A stretch of 37,902 nucleotides of DNA from an uncultured Eubacteriales bacterium (GTDB lineage: Bacteria > Bacillota > Clostridia > Christensenellales > Aristaeellaceae): assembly GCA_902789365.1 (NCBI GenBank), contig CADANQ010000020.1, positions 1,598-39,499 on the forward strand, in the 5' to 3' direction. The position numbers were made by a program, and so were the translations under genes. A model generated the notes under the pieces. The model saw nothing but the letters and a program-made list of their open reading frames with translations, made no database searches and had not been told where the DNA came from. The number at the start of each line of letters is the position of its first letter. Positions within the stretch are counted from its first letter, which is position 1. Below are positions 7,582 through 14,891 of the stretch, piece by piece.

Positions 7582-8703
7582 TCATACCTCCTGATAGGAA
7601 CCCAGGAAGGTGAACAGCGGCAGGTCCTTTTTGAGGCTCAGGATCATGCGCCTCACCGCCGGGTCCATGAGGGACGCTTCCAGGTCCGCGTAAAAGATGT
7701 ATCGGAAATCGCTGCCCTCCACCGGGCGGCTTTCCAGCTTGGTCAGGTTCAGGCCCATGGCGGAAAACCGGCTGATCACGCCGGCCAGGGCGCCCGGGGT
7801 GTGGGAGGTAGAGAACTGCATCGATATGCGGTTGGCGCCGGGATAGACCCGGGGCTGCTTTTCGATGACGATAAAGCGGGTGTGGTTGTTGTCGGTGTTC
7901 TGGACAGCCCGGCGCAGGATATTCAGGCCGTAGAGCGCGGCGCATTCCTCCTGGGAGATTGCCGCCAGGGTCCTGTCCCCGCTTTCGGCCACGGTGCGGG
8001 CGGCGACGGCGGTGTTCTCGCTCAGGCGCACCCTGACTTCCGGCAGCGACGCGATGAAGCGGCTGCACTGCCCGATGGCCTGCTCGTGGCTGGCAACCGC
8101 CCGGATGTCCTCAAGCCGGACCCCCGGAAGGGCCATCAGGCTGTGGCTGATGTGCAGCCGGACCGACCGGACGATGTAAAACCGGTGGCTCTTCATCAGG
8201 TCGTACACCTGGGTGACCGACCCGTGGGCGCTGTTTTCGATGGGCAGGACGCCGAAGCGGCACAGGCCGCTTTCCACCGCCTGGAACACGCCCTCGAAGG
8301 TGCGCATGAAGGTGATGTCGGCAAAGGGCAGGGCCCGGTCCGCCGCGGACTGGGAATAGGCCCCCTCCACCCCCTGGCAGGCCACCGTGGCGGCCCTGGG
8401 GAACATTTCGCCGCATTCCTCGGGCAGGTCGGAATCGTCGTCTGGGGTGATCAGGTCCCGCTGGTAGGACCGGGAATACTCCAGGATGGCGTTGTACAAA
8501 AGCCGGGCATATTCGGCCTTGTTGCCGGCGCGTTCGGCCGCGTTCCGCAGGATTTCCCTTTCCCGCGCCCGGTCCCGGATGGCGGCGCCGGCGCGGGCCT
8601 TTTCCCCGGCGATGGCCGCGGACAGGTCCATGCGCCTGAGGAAGAGCGGCAGCAATTCGCTGTCCACCCGGTCGATCTCGGCGCGGAGCTTTTCTATTTC
8701 CAT
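7582..8703 (-). CDS. pheA: Chorismate mutase - prephenate dehydratase (P-protein)
   Basis: A 373-residue bifunctional enzyme for chorismate to prephenate to phenylpyruvate. Residues 1 to about 85 form an AroQ-class chorismate mutase helix bundle (LRAEIDRVDSELLPLFLRRM with the conserved Arg residues, then IAGEKA). The dehydratase follows with CQGVEGAYSQSAA, IENSAHGSV and the signature HTRFIVI. A C-terminal ACT domain (STSHTPGALAGVISRF, ESRPV) would bind phenylalanine for feedback control. I choose the ATG at 8703 because homology starts there and GGAGG precedes it closely; the ATG at 8727 lacks a ribosome site. It sits 37 nt after aroC and 1 nt before aroEK. Confidence 0.94.
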   Translation of the reverse strand: MEIEKLRAEIDRVDSELLPLFLRRMDLSAAIAGEKARAGAAIRDRAREREILRNAAERAGNKAEYARLLYNAILEYSRSYQRDLITPDDDSDLPEECGEMFPRAATVACQGVEGAYSQSAADRALPFADITFMRTFEGVFQAVESGLCRFGVLPIENSAHGSVTQVYDLMKSHRFYIVRSVRLHISHSLMALPGVRLEDIRAVASHEQAIGQCSRFIASLPEVRVRLSENTAVAARTVAESGDRTLAAISQEECAALYGLNILRRAVQNTDNNHTRFIVIEKQPRVYPGANRISMQFSTSHTPGALAGVISRFSAMGLNLTKLESRPVEGSDFRYIFYADLEASLMDPAVRRMILSLKKDLPLFTFLGSYQEV

Positions 8704-8740
8704 GGGGCCTCCGTTTATTATATTCATGCGGCAGTGTGGC

Positions 8741-9811
8741 TTACAGGATCAGGTCCGCCAGGGCGACGGCGGCGGCGGCCTCCACGCAGGGGACGGCCCG
8801 GAGTGCTACGCAGGGGTCATGCCTGCCGGTGATCTCAAGGGACGCGTCCTTCATTTCCACAAGGTCCACGGTGTCCTGCCTCAGGGCGATGGAAGGGGTG
8901 GGCTTGAAGGCGGCCCGGAAAACGAGAGGCGCGCCGGTGGCAAGCCCCCCAAGGATGCCGCCCGCGTGGTTGCTGACGGGGGCGGGCCCGTCCTTTCCCA
9001 TGCGGTAGGGGTCGTTGTTTTCGCTGCCCCGCAGCCGGGCGGCCCCGAAGCCCTCGCCGAATTCGATGCCCTTGACCGCCGGGACGGCGAACACCGCCCG
9101 GGAGATCAGGTTTTCCAGCCCGCCGAACATCGGCTCTCCCAGACCGGGCTTCAGGCCCAGGACGGCGCATTCCACGATGCCGCCGCGGCTGTCGCCCTCC
9201 CGGCGCGCCTCGGCGACGGCGGAAAGCATCCTTTCGCCGGCTTTAAGGTCAAACACCGGGAGCGGCGCTTCAAGCAGCGCGTCCAGGTCTTTTTCGCTGA
9301 CGCGCATCGGGTCCATCGGCGTGTCCCTGACGCCCGCCGCCTCGTACAGGTGCGCGCCGATGCGAATGCCCCGGCGGGCGTAAAGCTGCGTCAGGATGCC
9401 GCCGGCGGCGCACAGCGGCGCGGTCAGCCGCGCCGAAAAATGCCCTCCGCCCCGCACGTCGTTAAAGCCGTTCCACTTGATGTGGGCGGGCAGGTCGGCG
9501 TGCCCGGGCCGGGGCAGGCGGCGCAGGCGCTCGTAATCGGCGGAGCGCGTGTCGGTGTTTTCTATCAGAAGGCACAAGGGCGCGCCGCAGGTCACGCCGT
9601 TTACCAGGCCGGAAACGATGCGCACAAAGTCCTTTTCGCTGCGCGGCGTGGTGAGGGCCTGCCCGGGAGCGCGCCGGGCCATCAGGGCCTGAAGGGCGTC
9701 GGGGTCGATTTTTTCCCCCGCCGGCAGCCCGTCGATGACGGCCCCGATCATTTCGCCGTGGCTCTGGCCGAATACGGAGATGCGAACGCGGTCACCCAAG
9801 GTCGACGACAT
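8741..9811 (-). CDS. aroC: Chorismate synthase
   Basis: Final common step: converts EPSP to chorismate using reduced FMN. The 356-residue protein shows FGQSHGEMIG at the N-terminus, the family block RLPRPGHADLPAHIKWNG, the DVRGGGHFSARLTAPL loop around the FMN site, and NNDPYRMGKDGPAP near the end. The start chosen is the ATG at 9811, with GGGAGG 8 nt upstream inside the aroA end; the overlap with aroA is 20 nt. A start at 9841 would only add residues absent from the family. Confidence 0.95.
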   Translation of the reverse strand: MSSTLGDRVRISVFGQSHGEMIGAVIDGLPAGEKIDPDALQALMARRAPGQALTTPRSEKDFVRIVSGLVNGVTCGAPLCLLIENTDTRSADYERLRRLPRPGHADLPAHIKWNGFNDVRGGGHFSARLTAPLCAAGGILTQLYARRGIRIGAHLYEAAGVRDTPMDPMRVSEKDLDALLEAPLPVFDLKAGERMLSAVAEARREGDSRGGIVECAVLGLKPGLGEPMFGGLENLISRAVFAVPAVKGIEFGEGFGAARLRGSENNDPYRMGKDGPAPVSNHAGGILGGLATGAPLVFRAAFKPTPSIALRQDTVDLVEMKDASLEITGRHDPCVALRAVPCVEAAAAVALADLIL

Positions 9812-11060
9812 CGAAGATCCCTCCCAAACGGCGGATATCATCCGGGAACGCCGGATAGCTTTTGTTCAGCGCGCCGGGGTCGGATACGCTGCTTTCCCCG
9901 GCGCAGGCGCAGGCGGCAACGGCGGCGGCCATCACGATCCGGTGGTCCCCGGCCCCGTCGGCGCGTCCCCCGGGCGCGCCTTCCCTGCCGCGGATGATCA
10001 GGGAATCGTCCGTTGTTTCGGCGTCGCCCCCCAGGGCGTTCACCATGGCGCATACGGTCTTAAGCCGGTCGCTCTCCTTCAGGCGCAGCCGCGCGGCGTT
10101 ATACAGGCGGCTTTCGCCGCGGGCGTGCATCATTACCGCCGCCAGGGCCGGCACCATGTCCGGGATGCCGCTCACGTCGACGTCCGTTCCGCGAATTTCG
10201 CCCCGGGCCGCCCGGGCGCGATCCCCGGTCATTTCGGTCACGGCCCCCATATCGGAAAGGATCCGCAGGATGGCCTTATCCCCCTGGCGGGAATCCGCCT
10301 TCAGCCCCCGCACGGTCACGTCGCCGCCCAGGGCGCCCATGCACAGGGGAAACGCCGCGCCGCTCCAGTCGCCTTCCGCGCGGACGCCGCCCTCGGGTGC
10401 CTTCAGACGCCGGCCGCCCGGCACCAGGAAACAGCCCGCGCCCCGCTCGACCCGGACGCCGAAGGCTTCCAGGGCGTCCAGGGTCATGTCCACGTAGGCC
10501 GCGCTCTCAAGGGGCGTTTTAAGGCGGATCAGGGTGTCCTTTTCCGCCAGGGGCGCGGCCAGGAGCAGGCCCGTCAGGTACTGGGAGGATACGTTGCCCG
10601 GCAGCGGGAATTCGCCTCCGCCGAACCGTCCTCCCGCCCTGAAGGGCAGGCGTCGGGCGGAGAATACGGCCCCTTCCTTTTCCAGGGCGTCAAGAAGATC
10701 GTCCATCGGGCGCAGGGGCAGCCGTCCCCGGCCCGTCATTTCCGCGCCGCCCAGGGCCAGGGCCACGGGCAGGAGGAAGCGGAGCGTGCTGCCGCTCTCG
10801 CCGCAGTCAAGAACCGGCGTCCCGGCTTTTTTTTCGATCGGCGGAAGGCGATAGACCCCGTTTTCCTCCGTCCAGGCGCAGCCCAGGGCCTTAAGGCAGG
10901 AGAGGGTTGCGCGGATGTCGTCGTTGACGCTGTCAAGGTAAACGAGGCATTCCTCCGGGCACAGGGCCGCCAGGATCAAAAGACGGTGGGCGGCGCTTTT
11001 GCCTGTCGGGGCGTTCACGGCGCCCCGGGCGCTGAAGGGCGTCAGGCGGGCAAGCATCAT
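9792..11060 (-). CDS. aroA: EPSP synthase (3-phosphoshikimate 1-carboxyvinyltransferase)
   Basis: Joins PEP to shikimate 3-phosphate. The 422-residue protein has the inside-out alpha/beta barrel motifs: APTGKSAAHRLLILAAL near the N-terminus (Lys-Ser and Arg with family spacing), GESGSTLRFLLPVAL for the PEP site, VSSQYLTGLLLA for shikimate-phosphate binding, and LKESDRLKTV in the C-terminal half. The N-terminal PEP loop has ESGSTLRF where the E. coli class has GNAGTAMR, a form seen in clostridial enzymes and often discussed for glyphosate tolerance, which I cannot predict here. The start overlaps the aroB stop by 4 nt; a second ATG follows at once (11057). Confidence 0.95.
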   Translation of the reverse strand: MMLARLTPFSARGAVNAPTGKSAAHRLLILAALCPEECLVYLDSVNDDIRATLSCLKALGCAWTEENGVYRLPPIEKKAGTPVLDCGESGSTLRFLLPVALALGGAEMTGRGRLPLRPMDDLLDALEKEGAVFSARRLPFRAGGRFGGGEFPLPGNVSSQYLTGLLLAAPLAEKDTLIRLKTPLESAAYVDMTLDALEAFGVRVERGAGCFLVPGGRRLKAPEGGVRAEGDWSGAAFPLCMGALGGDVTVRGLKADSRQGDKAILRILSDMGAVTEMTGDRARAARGEIRGTDVDVSGIPDMVPALAAVMMHARGESRLYNAARLRLKESDRLKTVCAMVNALGGDAETTDDSLIIRGREGAPGGRADGAGDHRIVMAAAVAACACAGESSVSDPGALNKSYPAFPDDIRRLGGIFDVVDLG

Positions 11061-12109
11061 TCCACCCCCAGGCGTACGTATTCGGCAAAGGTATCAAGAT
11101 CCGTTTTTTCAAGCCGCGCCTGGCCGATCCGGTCCAGGACGGCGAAGGTGATGGCGTTCCCCGCGCGTTTTTTGTCCCCCAGGGCCGCCTCAAGCACCTC
11201 CCGGTGCCCGAAGGGGCATTCCGTTTTAAGGCCCAGGGAGCGCAGCGCCGGGATCACGTCGTTTTCGTCCGCCGCGCTCATTCCCATCCGCCGGGCGGCC
11301 CGCATTTCCGCCGCCATGCCGATGGCCACCGCCTGGCCGTGGCTGAGGGAAAAGCCGCTCAGGGATTCCACGGCGTGGCCGACGGTGTGGCCGAAATTGA
11401 GCAGCTGGCGCTTGCCCCGGTCCGTTTCGTCCCCGCAGACAAAGGCTTTTTTCACTTCCAGGTTCATCTGGACGGTGCCGTCGATGTCCTCCCGCCACAG
11501 GGGGGAGGTCATGCGCTCAAACAGGGCGCTGTCGCGGATCAGCCCGTGTTTGACGCTTTCCGCCGCGCCGTCGGCCCAGCGCTTTTCGTCCAGGGTGGAG
11601 AAAGCGGCAGTGTCGCACAGGACGAGGATGGGCTGGTGGAACGCGCCTACCATATTTTTGCCCCCGGGCAGGTCCACGGCGGTCTTGCCGCCCACCGAGG
11701 CGTCCACCGCGCACAAAAGGGAGGTGGGAATCTGCACAAAGGGGATACCGCGCTGGTAGCAGGCGGCGGCAAAGCCGCCCAGGTCCCCGGCAACGCCGCC
11801 GCCCAGGGTCACCACCAGGTCGGAACGGGTGAGGCCGGAGGCAAAGAGGAAGGCCTCCGCCTCCCCGAAGGTCTGAAGCGTCTTGGAGGCCTCGCCCTCC
11901 GGGAAGGTGAAGAGGCTCACTTCAAAGCCCGCTTCCTTCAGGGCGCCCTCGAGGACGCCCGCGTACAGGAGGCATACGCGGCTGTCGGTGACGACGCAGA
12001 CCCTGCAGGGCGCGTGCACCCGGGCAATCTCATGACCCGCCCGGCAGAGGAGCCCCCGGCCGATGAGCGCCTCGTAGGGTTTCTCCGTGGGGATGGAAAC
12101 GGTCTTCAT
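11057..12109 (-). CDS. aroB: 3-dehydroquinate synthase
   Basis: Second step of the pathway: NAD- and metal-dependent cyclisation of DAHP to 3-dehydroquinate. The 350-residue protein has LGGGVAGDLGGFAAACYQRG (NAD-binding glycines), IPTSLLCAVDASVGGKTAVD, GKNMVGAFHQP, and metal ligands in GAAESVKHG (Glu) and NFGHTVGHAVE (two His). All key residues appear intact. It overlaps tyrA by 4 nt at its start and aroA by 4 nt at its end (ATGA junctions), so it is translated in a coupled chain. Confidence 0.95.
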   Translation of the reverse strand: MKTVSIPTEKPYEALIGRGLLCRAGHEIARVHAPCRVCVVTDSRVCLLYAGVLEGALKEAGFEVSLFTFPEGEASKTLQTFGEAEAFLFASGLTRSDLVVTLGGGVAGDLGGFAAACYQRGIPFVQIPTSLLCAVDASVGGKTAVDLPGGKNMVGAFHQPILVLCDTAAFSTLDEKRWADGAAESVKHGLIRDSALFERMTSPLWREDIDGTVQMNLEVKKAFVCGDETDRGKRQLLNFGHTVGHAVESLSGFSLSHGQAVAIGMAAEMRAARRMGMSAADENDVIPALRSLGLKTECPFGHREVLEAALGDKKRAGNAITFAVLDRIGQARLEKTDLDTFAEYVRLGVE

Positions 12110-12972
12110 TTGCGCACCTCCCTGTCGGCGGACTCCTTTTTCAGCCGCCCGTCCCGGAGCAGGGCCATCATGGCTTCGTCGTCGTTTTCACGGAGCGCCG
12201 TTTCGTATTTCTGAAGCTCCCGGATCAGCCCCGAGACCTCCCGGAGCAGGTTTTCCCGGTTTTCGGCGAAAAGCTCGGTCCACATGACCTCGTTCAGGTA
12301 GGACACCCGGGTCATATCCCGGAAGGAGCCGGCGCTGTAGCCCCGGTGGCGCTGGGAATTGGGCGCTTTGATAAAAGCGGAGGACAGCACGTGGGGCAAT
12401 TGGCTTGTGAGAGCGATCATCTCGTCGTGATGCTCCGGGGTGGTGATCTCGTACCGGCCGAAGCCGGCGCTGTCCAGCACGTCCTTCAGCTTTTTCATGT
12501 CCTCGATCATCAGATCCCGGGGGGGACAGAGGATCATCGAGGCTTTTTTGAACATCCTGTCGCTGGAATGGTCAAAGCCGATCTTCGCGGCCCCGTCCAT
12601 CGGGTGGCCGCCGACGAAGGTGAAGCCGTATTCGGCCGCGGTTTCCCAGCAGGGATAGCACACCGCCCTTTTCACCCCGCAGGTGTCCATCACCACGGCG
12701 CCCTTGCGGATGTAGGGGGCGTTCTCCCGAAGCCAGGCGACGGTGTCCCGGGGATAGATGCCCAGGAGGATCACGTCGCACTTTTCGAGGGTGTCCCGGG
12801 TCAGGATATCCGCGATGATGCCGAGCAGCCTGGCCTTCAGCTCCACGCTTTTGTTGATGTCCAGCCCCAGCACCCGGTAGCCCGCGCCGGAGGCCGCCCT
12901 TGCCAGGGAACCGCCGATGAGCCCCAGGCCGATCATGCCCACGGTCAGGTCGGGACGCAGCGTATCATTCAT
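12106..12972 (-). CDS. tyrA: Prephenate dehydrogenase
   Basis: Oxidative decarboxylation of prephenate to 4-hydroxyphenylpyruvate, the tyrosine branch. The 288-residue protein starts with an NAD(P)-binding fold, GMIGLGLIGGSLARAA (about residues 12-27), followed by DVILLGIYP and the family motif GGHPMDGAAKIGFDHSS, which carries conserved catalytic and substrate residues. No ACT domain is present, so tyrosine feedback, if any, must act elsewhere. It overlaps the aroF-like gene by 8 nt and aroB by 4 nt. Next to pheA, this operon holds both branch enzymes. Confidence 0.92.
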   Translation of the reverse strand: MNDTLRPDLTVGMIGLGLIGGSLARAASGAGYRVLGLDINKSVELKARLLGIIADILTRDTLEKCDVILLGIYPRDTVAWLRENAPYIRKGAVVMDTCGVKRAVCYPCWETAAEYGFTFVGGHPMDGAAKIGFDHSSDRMFKKASMILCPPRDLMIEDMKKLKDVLDSAGFGRYEITTPEHHDEMIALTSQLPHVLSSAFIKAPNSQRHRGYSAGSFRDMTRVSYLNEVMWTELFAENRENLLREVSGLIRELQKYETALRENDDEAMMALLRDGRLKKESADREVRK

Positions 12973-13984
12973 CCCGCGTTTCCTCCCTCAGCGCTTCCCG
13001 GACGCGGCGGACCGCAGCCACGGTTTTTTTCATTTCGGCGCCGGTCAGGCTCTGGGGGCCCTCCGCCCGCGCGTGCTGGGGATCCGGCGACACCGTCAGC
13101 GCCAGGCCGTCGGCCCCGGCCGCCGCAGCGGCTGCGGCCATGGCCGGCACCGGGGCGGACCTGCCCGCGGCCCCGCAGGGATCGGCGATCACCGGCAGGT
13201 GGGTCAGGGTATGCAGGAGGGGGACGGACGAGATGTCCATGGAGGCGTAAACGGAGGGCTCAAAGGTGCGGACGCCCCTTTCGCACAGGATCACGTTTTC
13301 GTTGCCCCCGTCCAGGATGTATTCCGCGCTCATCAGCCATTCCTGCAGGGTGGAGGAGAGGCCGCGCTTGAGGATCACCGGCTTTTTCAGGCGGCCCAGC
13401 TCCCGCAGGAGCTCGTAATTCTGCATGTTCCGGGCGCCCACCTGGATCACGTCCACATCGTCGAAGCATCTGAGCTCGTGGAGGTCGGTGATCTCCGAGG
13501 CGACGGGCAGGCCGGCTTCCTTCCCGGCCCTCAGAAGGATGCCCATGCCCTCCTCCCTGAGGCCCTGGAAGGAATAGGGGGAGGTGCGGGGCATGAAGAC
13601 GCCGCCGTACAGGACGTCGGCGCCGGCCTGAAGGGCGGTCTGGGCCGCGAGAAGCATCTGCTCGTCGCTCTCCACGGCGCCGGGGCCCGCGACAACGGCA
13701 AAATGTCCGCCGCCGAACGCGGCCTTCCCGGCGGAGACCACGGTGTCAAGGGGATGAAACTTGCGGTTGGCTTTTTTATAGGGCTCCTGGATGCGCTTGA
13801 CCTCCTGTACGATGTCCAGGGCGCTGATCAGGTCGATATCCACCCGGGAGGTGTCGCCCACCAGCCCCAGGATGCGGTGGTTTTCCCCGCGGCTTTCATG
13901 GATCTTCAGGTCCATGGAGCGAAGCCAGTTGATCAGGTTTTCCAGCTGTTTTTCGTTCGGGTCGTCCCGAAGAATCACAATCAT
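12965..13984 (-). CDS. aroF: DAHP synthase homologue (type I beta) lacking metal ligands
   Basis: First gene of the aromatic operon. The 339-residue protein has the architecture of type I-beta DAHP synthase with an N-terminal ferredoxin-like regulatory domain (about 1-70) and a TIM barrel. Conserved blocks include PRTSPYSFQGL, QVGARNMQNYELL, ILKRG and ILCERGVRTFE. The catalytic metal site is gone. The family AGPC Cys is Gly102, the DPSH/DVTH His is Gly271, the Glu of EVHP is Thr297, and the following Asp of SDG is Glu308. The PEP-binding Lys of KPRTSP is Met131. I checked these codons in the sequence. The barrel is otherwise uninterrupted, so this looks like a conserved pseudoenzyme rather than a decayed gene. 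A regulatory or changed function is inferred. Start at 13984 with GAGGAGG 7 nt upstream. Confidence 0.88.
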   Translation of the reverse strand: MIVILRDDPNEKQLENLINWLRSMDLKIHESRGENHRILGLVGDTSRVDIDLISALDIVQEVKRIQEPYKKANRKFHPLDTVVSAGKAAFGGGHFAVVAGPGAVESDEQMLLAAQTALQAGADVLYGGVFMPRTSPYSFQGLREEGMGILLRAGKEAGLPVASEITDLHELRCFDDVDVIQVGARNMQNYELLRELGRLKKPVILKRGLSSTLQEWLMSAEYILDGGNENVILCERGVRTFEPSVYASMDISSVPLLHTLTHLPVIADPCGAAGRSAPVPAMAAAAAAAGADGLALTVSPDPQHARAEGPQSLTGAEMKKTVAAVRRVREALREETRDE

Positions 13985-14015
13985 GGCAGGGCCTCCTCAA
14001 ATCCATACGATAAAC

Positions 14016-14040
14016 GGGGACCGACGGAAAAGCGGTCCCC
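14016..14040 (-). promoter_or_regulatory. 5' leader hairpin of the aromatic operon
   Basis: Arms GGGGACCG and CGGTCCCC enclose a 9-nt loop. With the predicted promoter, transcription would start a few bases before this stem, putting it at the very 5' end of the mRNA. It is not followed by T, so it is not a terminator. A role in mRNA stability is inference. Confidence 0.4.
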
Positions 14041-14050
14041 GGGGGAAAGC

Positions 14051-14077
14051 ATAACACTTAAAGCCGTCCCCCGTCAA
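14051..14077 (-). promoter_or_regulatory. Candidate promoter of the aromatic operon
   Basis: Minus strand: TTGACG (14072-14077), then TGTTAT (14051-14056) after 15 nt, which is short; an alternative -10 shifts the spacer to 17 nt with a poorer match. No T-box or Trp/Tyr/Phe leader peptide was seen between here and the aroF-like start. Confidence 0.45.
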
Positions 14078-14140
14078 CGCGGCGGACGCGTCCGGACGGG
14101 GGAGGCCTGTTTTTCCTGTGTTTTTTTGGCCTGGGCGGGC

Positions 14141-14728
14141 TCAGTACAGCATCGTCAGGATGTCGACGCATTTTTCGATGCCCAGCTCCCCGCTGTTCAG
14201 GGCGACGTCGTAGTTCTGCACCTGGCCCCATTCCATGTCGGTGTACAGCCGGTAATAGGCGCGGCGGCGCTTGTCCTTGTCTTCCAGGCGCTTCCTGGGG
14301 GCATCCTCGTTTTCGCCGTAGACCTTCAGGATGCGCTCCTCACGCTTTTCCATGGAGGCGTACACAAATACCTTCAGAAGGTCGTGCTTCCCCTGGAGGA
14401 TGTAGTCGGCGCAGCGGCCCACGATGACGCATCCGCCCTTTTCGGCCAGGTCCAGGATCACCTTGCGCTGGCTCTGCCACAGAATGTCCTGCACGTTGAA
14501 GCCGGTGTAGGAACGGTCATAAAAGAAGGAAGAGGCGAACAGCGAGCCGCGGGGGGCGTATTCCCCCTTTTCCCGGATAAAATCCTTGTTCAGCCCCGAA
14601 TCCTCGGCGATCTTTTCGATCAGCTCCTGGTCATAGCATGGGATACCCAGTTTTTCGGCGGTCTCTTTCCCGATGGTGCGGCCTCCGGACCCGAATTCCC
14701 GGCTGATGGTGATGATGCGGTGAGACAT
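14141..14728 (-). CDS. Cytidylate kinase-like family protein
   Basis: A 195-residue P-loop protein of the cytidylate kinase-like family (AAA-type NMP kinase fold) common in Clostridia. The nucleotide-binding loop is ISREFGSGGRTIG near residues 8-20, followed by IPCYDQELIEKIAE. The middle GGCVIVGRCADYIL strand and the R-rich KRLEDKDKRRRAYYRLYT lid region fit this family. It is distinct from the housekeeping Cmk, and its true substrate is not established. The ATG at 14728 has GGAGG upstream. It is divergent from typA and upstream of the aro operon on the same strand, which has its own candidate promoter. Confidence 0.85.
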   Translation of the reverse strand: MSHRIITISREFGSGGRTIGKETAEKLGIPCYDQELIEKIAEDSGLNKDFIREKGEYAPRGSLFASSFFYDRSYTGFNVQDILWQSQRKVILDLAEKGGCVIVGRCADYILQGKHDLLKVFVYASMEKREERILKVYGENEDAPRKRLEDKDKRRRAYYRLYTDMEWGQVQNYDVALNSGELGIEKCVDILTMLY

Positions 14729-14775
14729 GGACGCAGCCTCCTTCCGACGAATCTATGGATTGTTTTTCCGCTTAT

Positions 14776-14804
14776 ATTTTACGCTTTTGATTGTTTTTTG
14801 TCAA
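14776..14804 (-). promoter_or_regulatory. Promoter of the cytidylate kinase-like gene
   Basis: Minus strand: TTGACA (14799-14804), a 17-nt spacer, TAAAAT (14776-14781): a near-consensus housekeeping promoter. A perfect inverted repeat, TTGATTG / CAATCAA (14787-14793 and 14802-14808), overlaps the -35 and could be an operator. Confidence 0.75.
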
Positions 14805-14816
14805 TCAAACGCCGCC

Positions 14817-14844
14817 TTGACAATCCGCCGCGTACGGGTATAAA
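14817..14844 (+). promoter_or_regulatory. Promoter of typA
   Basis: TTGACA (14817-14822), a 16-nt spacer, TATAAA (14839-14844; TAAAAT in the same run gives an 18-nt spacer). It is back-to-back with the divergent promoter, with the two -35 boxes only 12 nt apart. Confidence 0.8.
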
Positions 14845-14891
14845 ATATATTGTTTTTGTTTGCCTATTCTGCGGTAAGAGGAGTTTTTTTC

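Noticed and set aside
9792-11060. Claim that AroA is a glyphosate-tolerant class
   Set aside because: The PEP-loop variation is real, but tolerance cannot be predicted from the residues I can compare here.
13985-14140. T-box or leader-peptide attenuator before the aromatic operon
   Set aside because: No T-box sequence, no antiterminator-terminator pair with a T-run, and no short ORF rich in Phe or Tyr codons was found.
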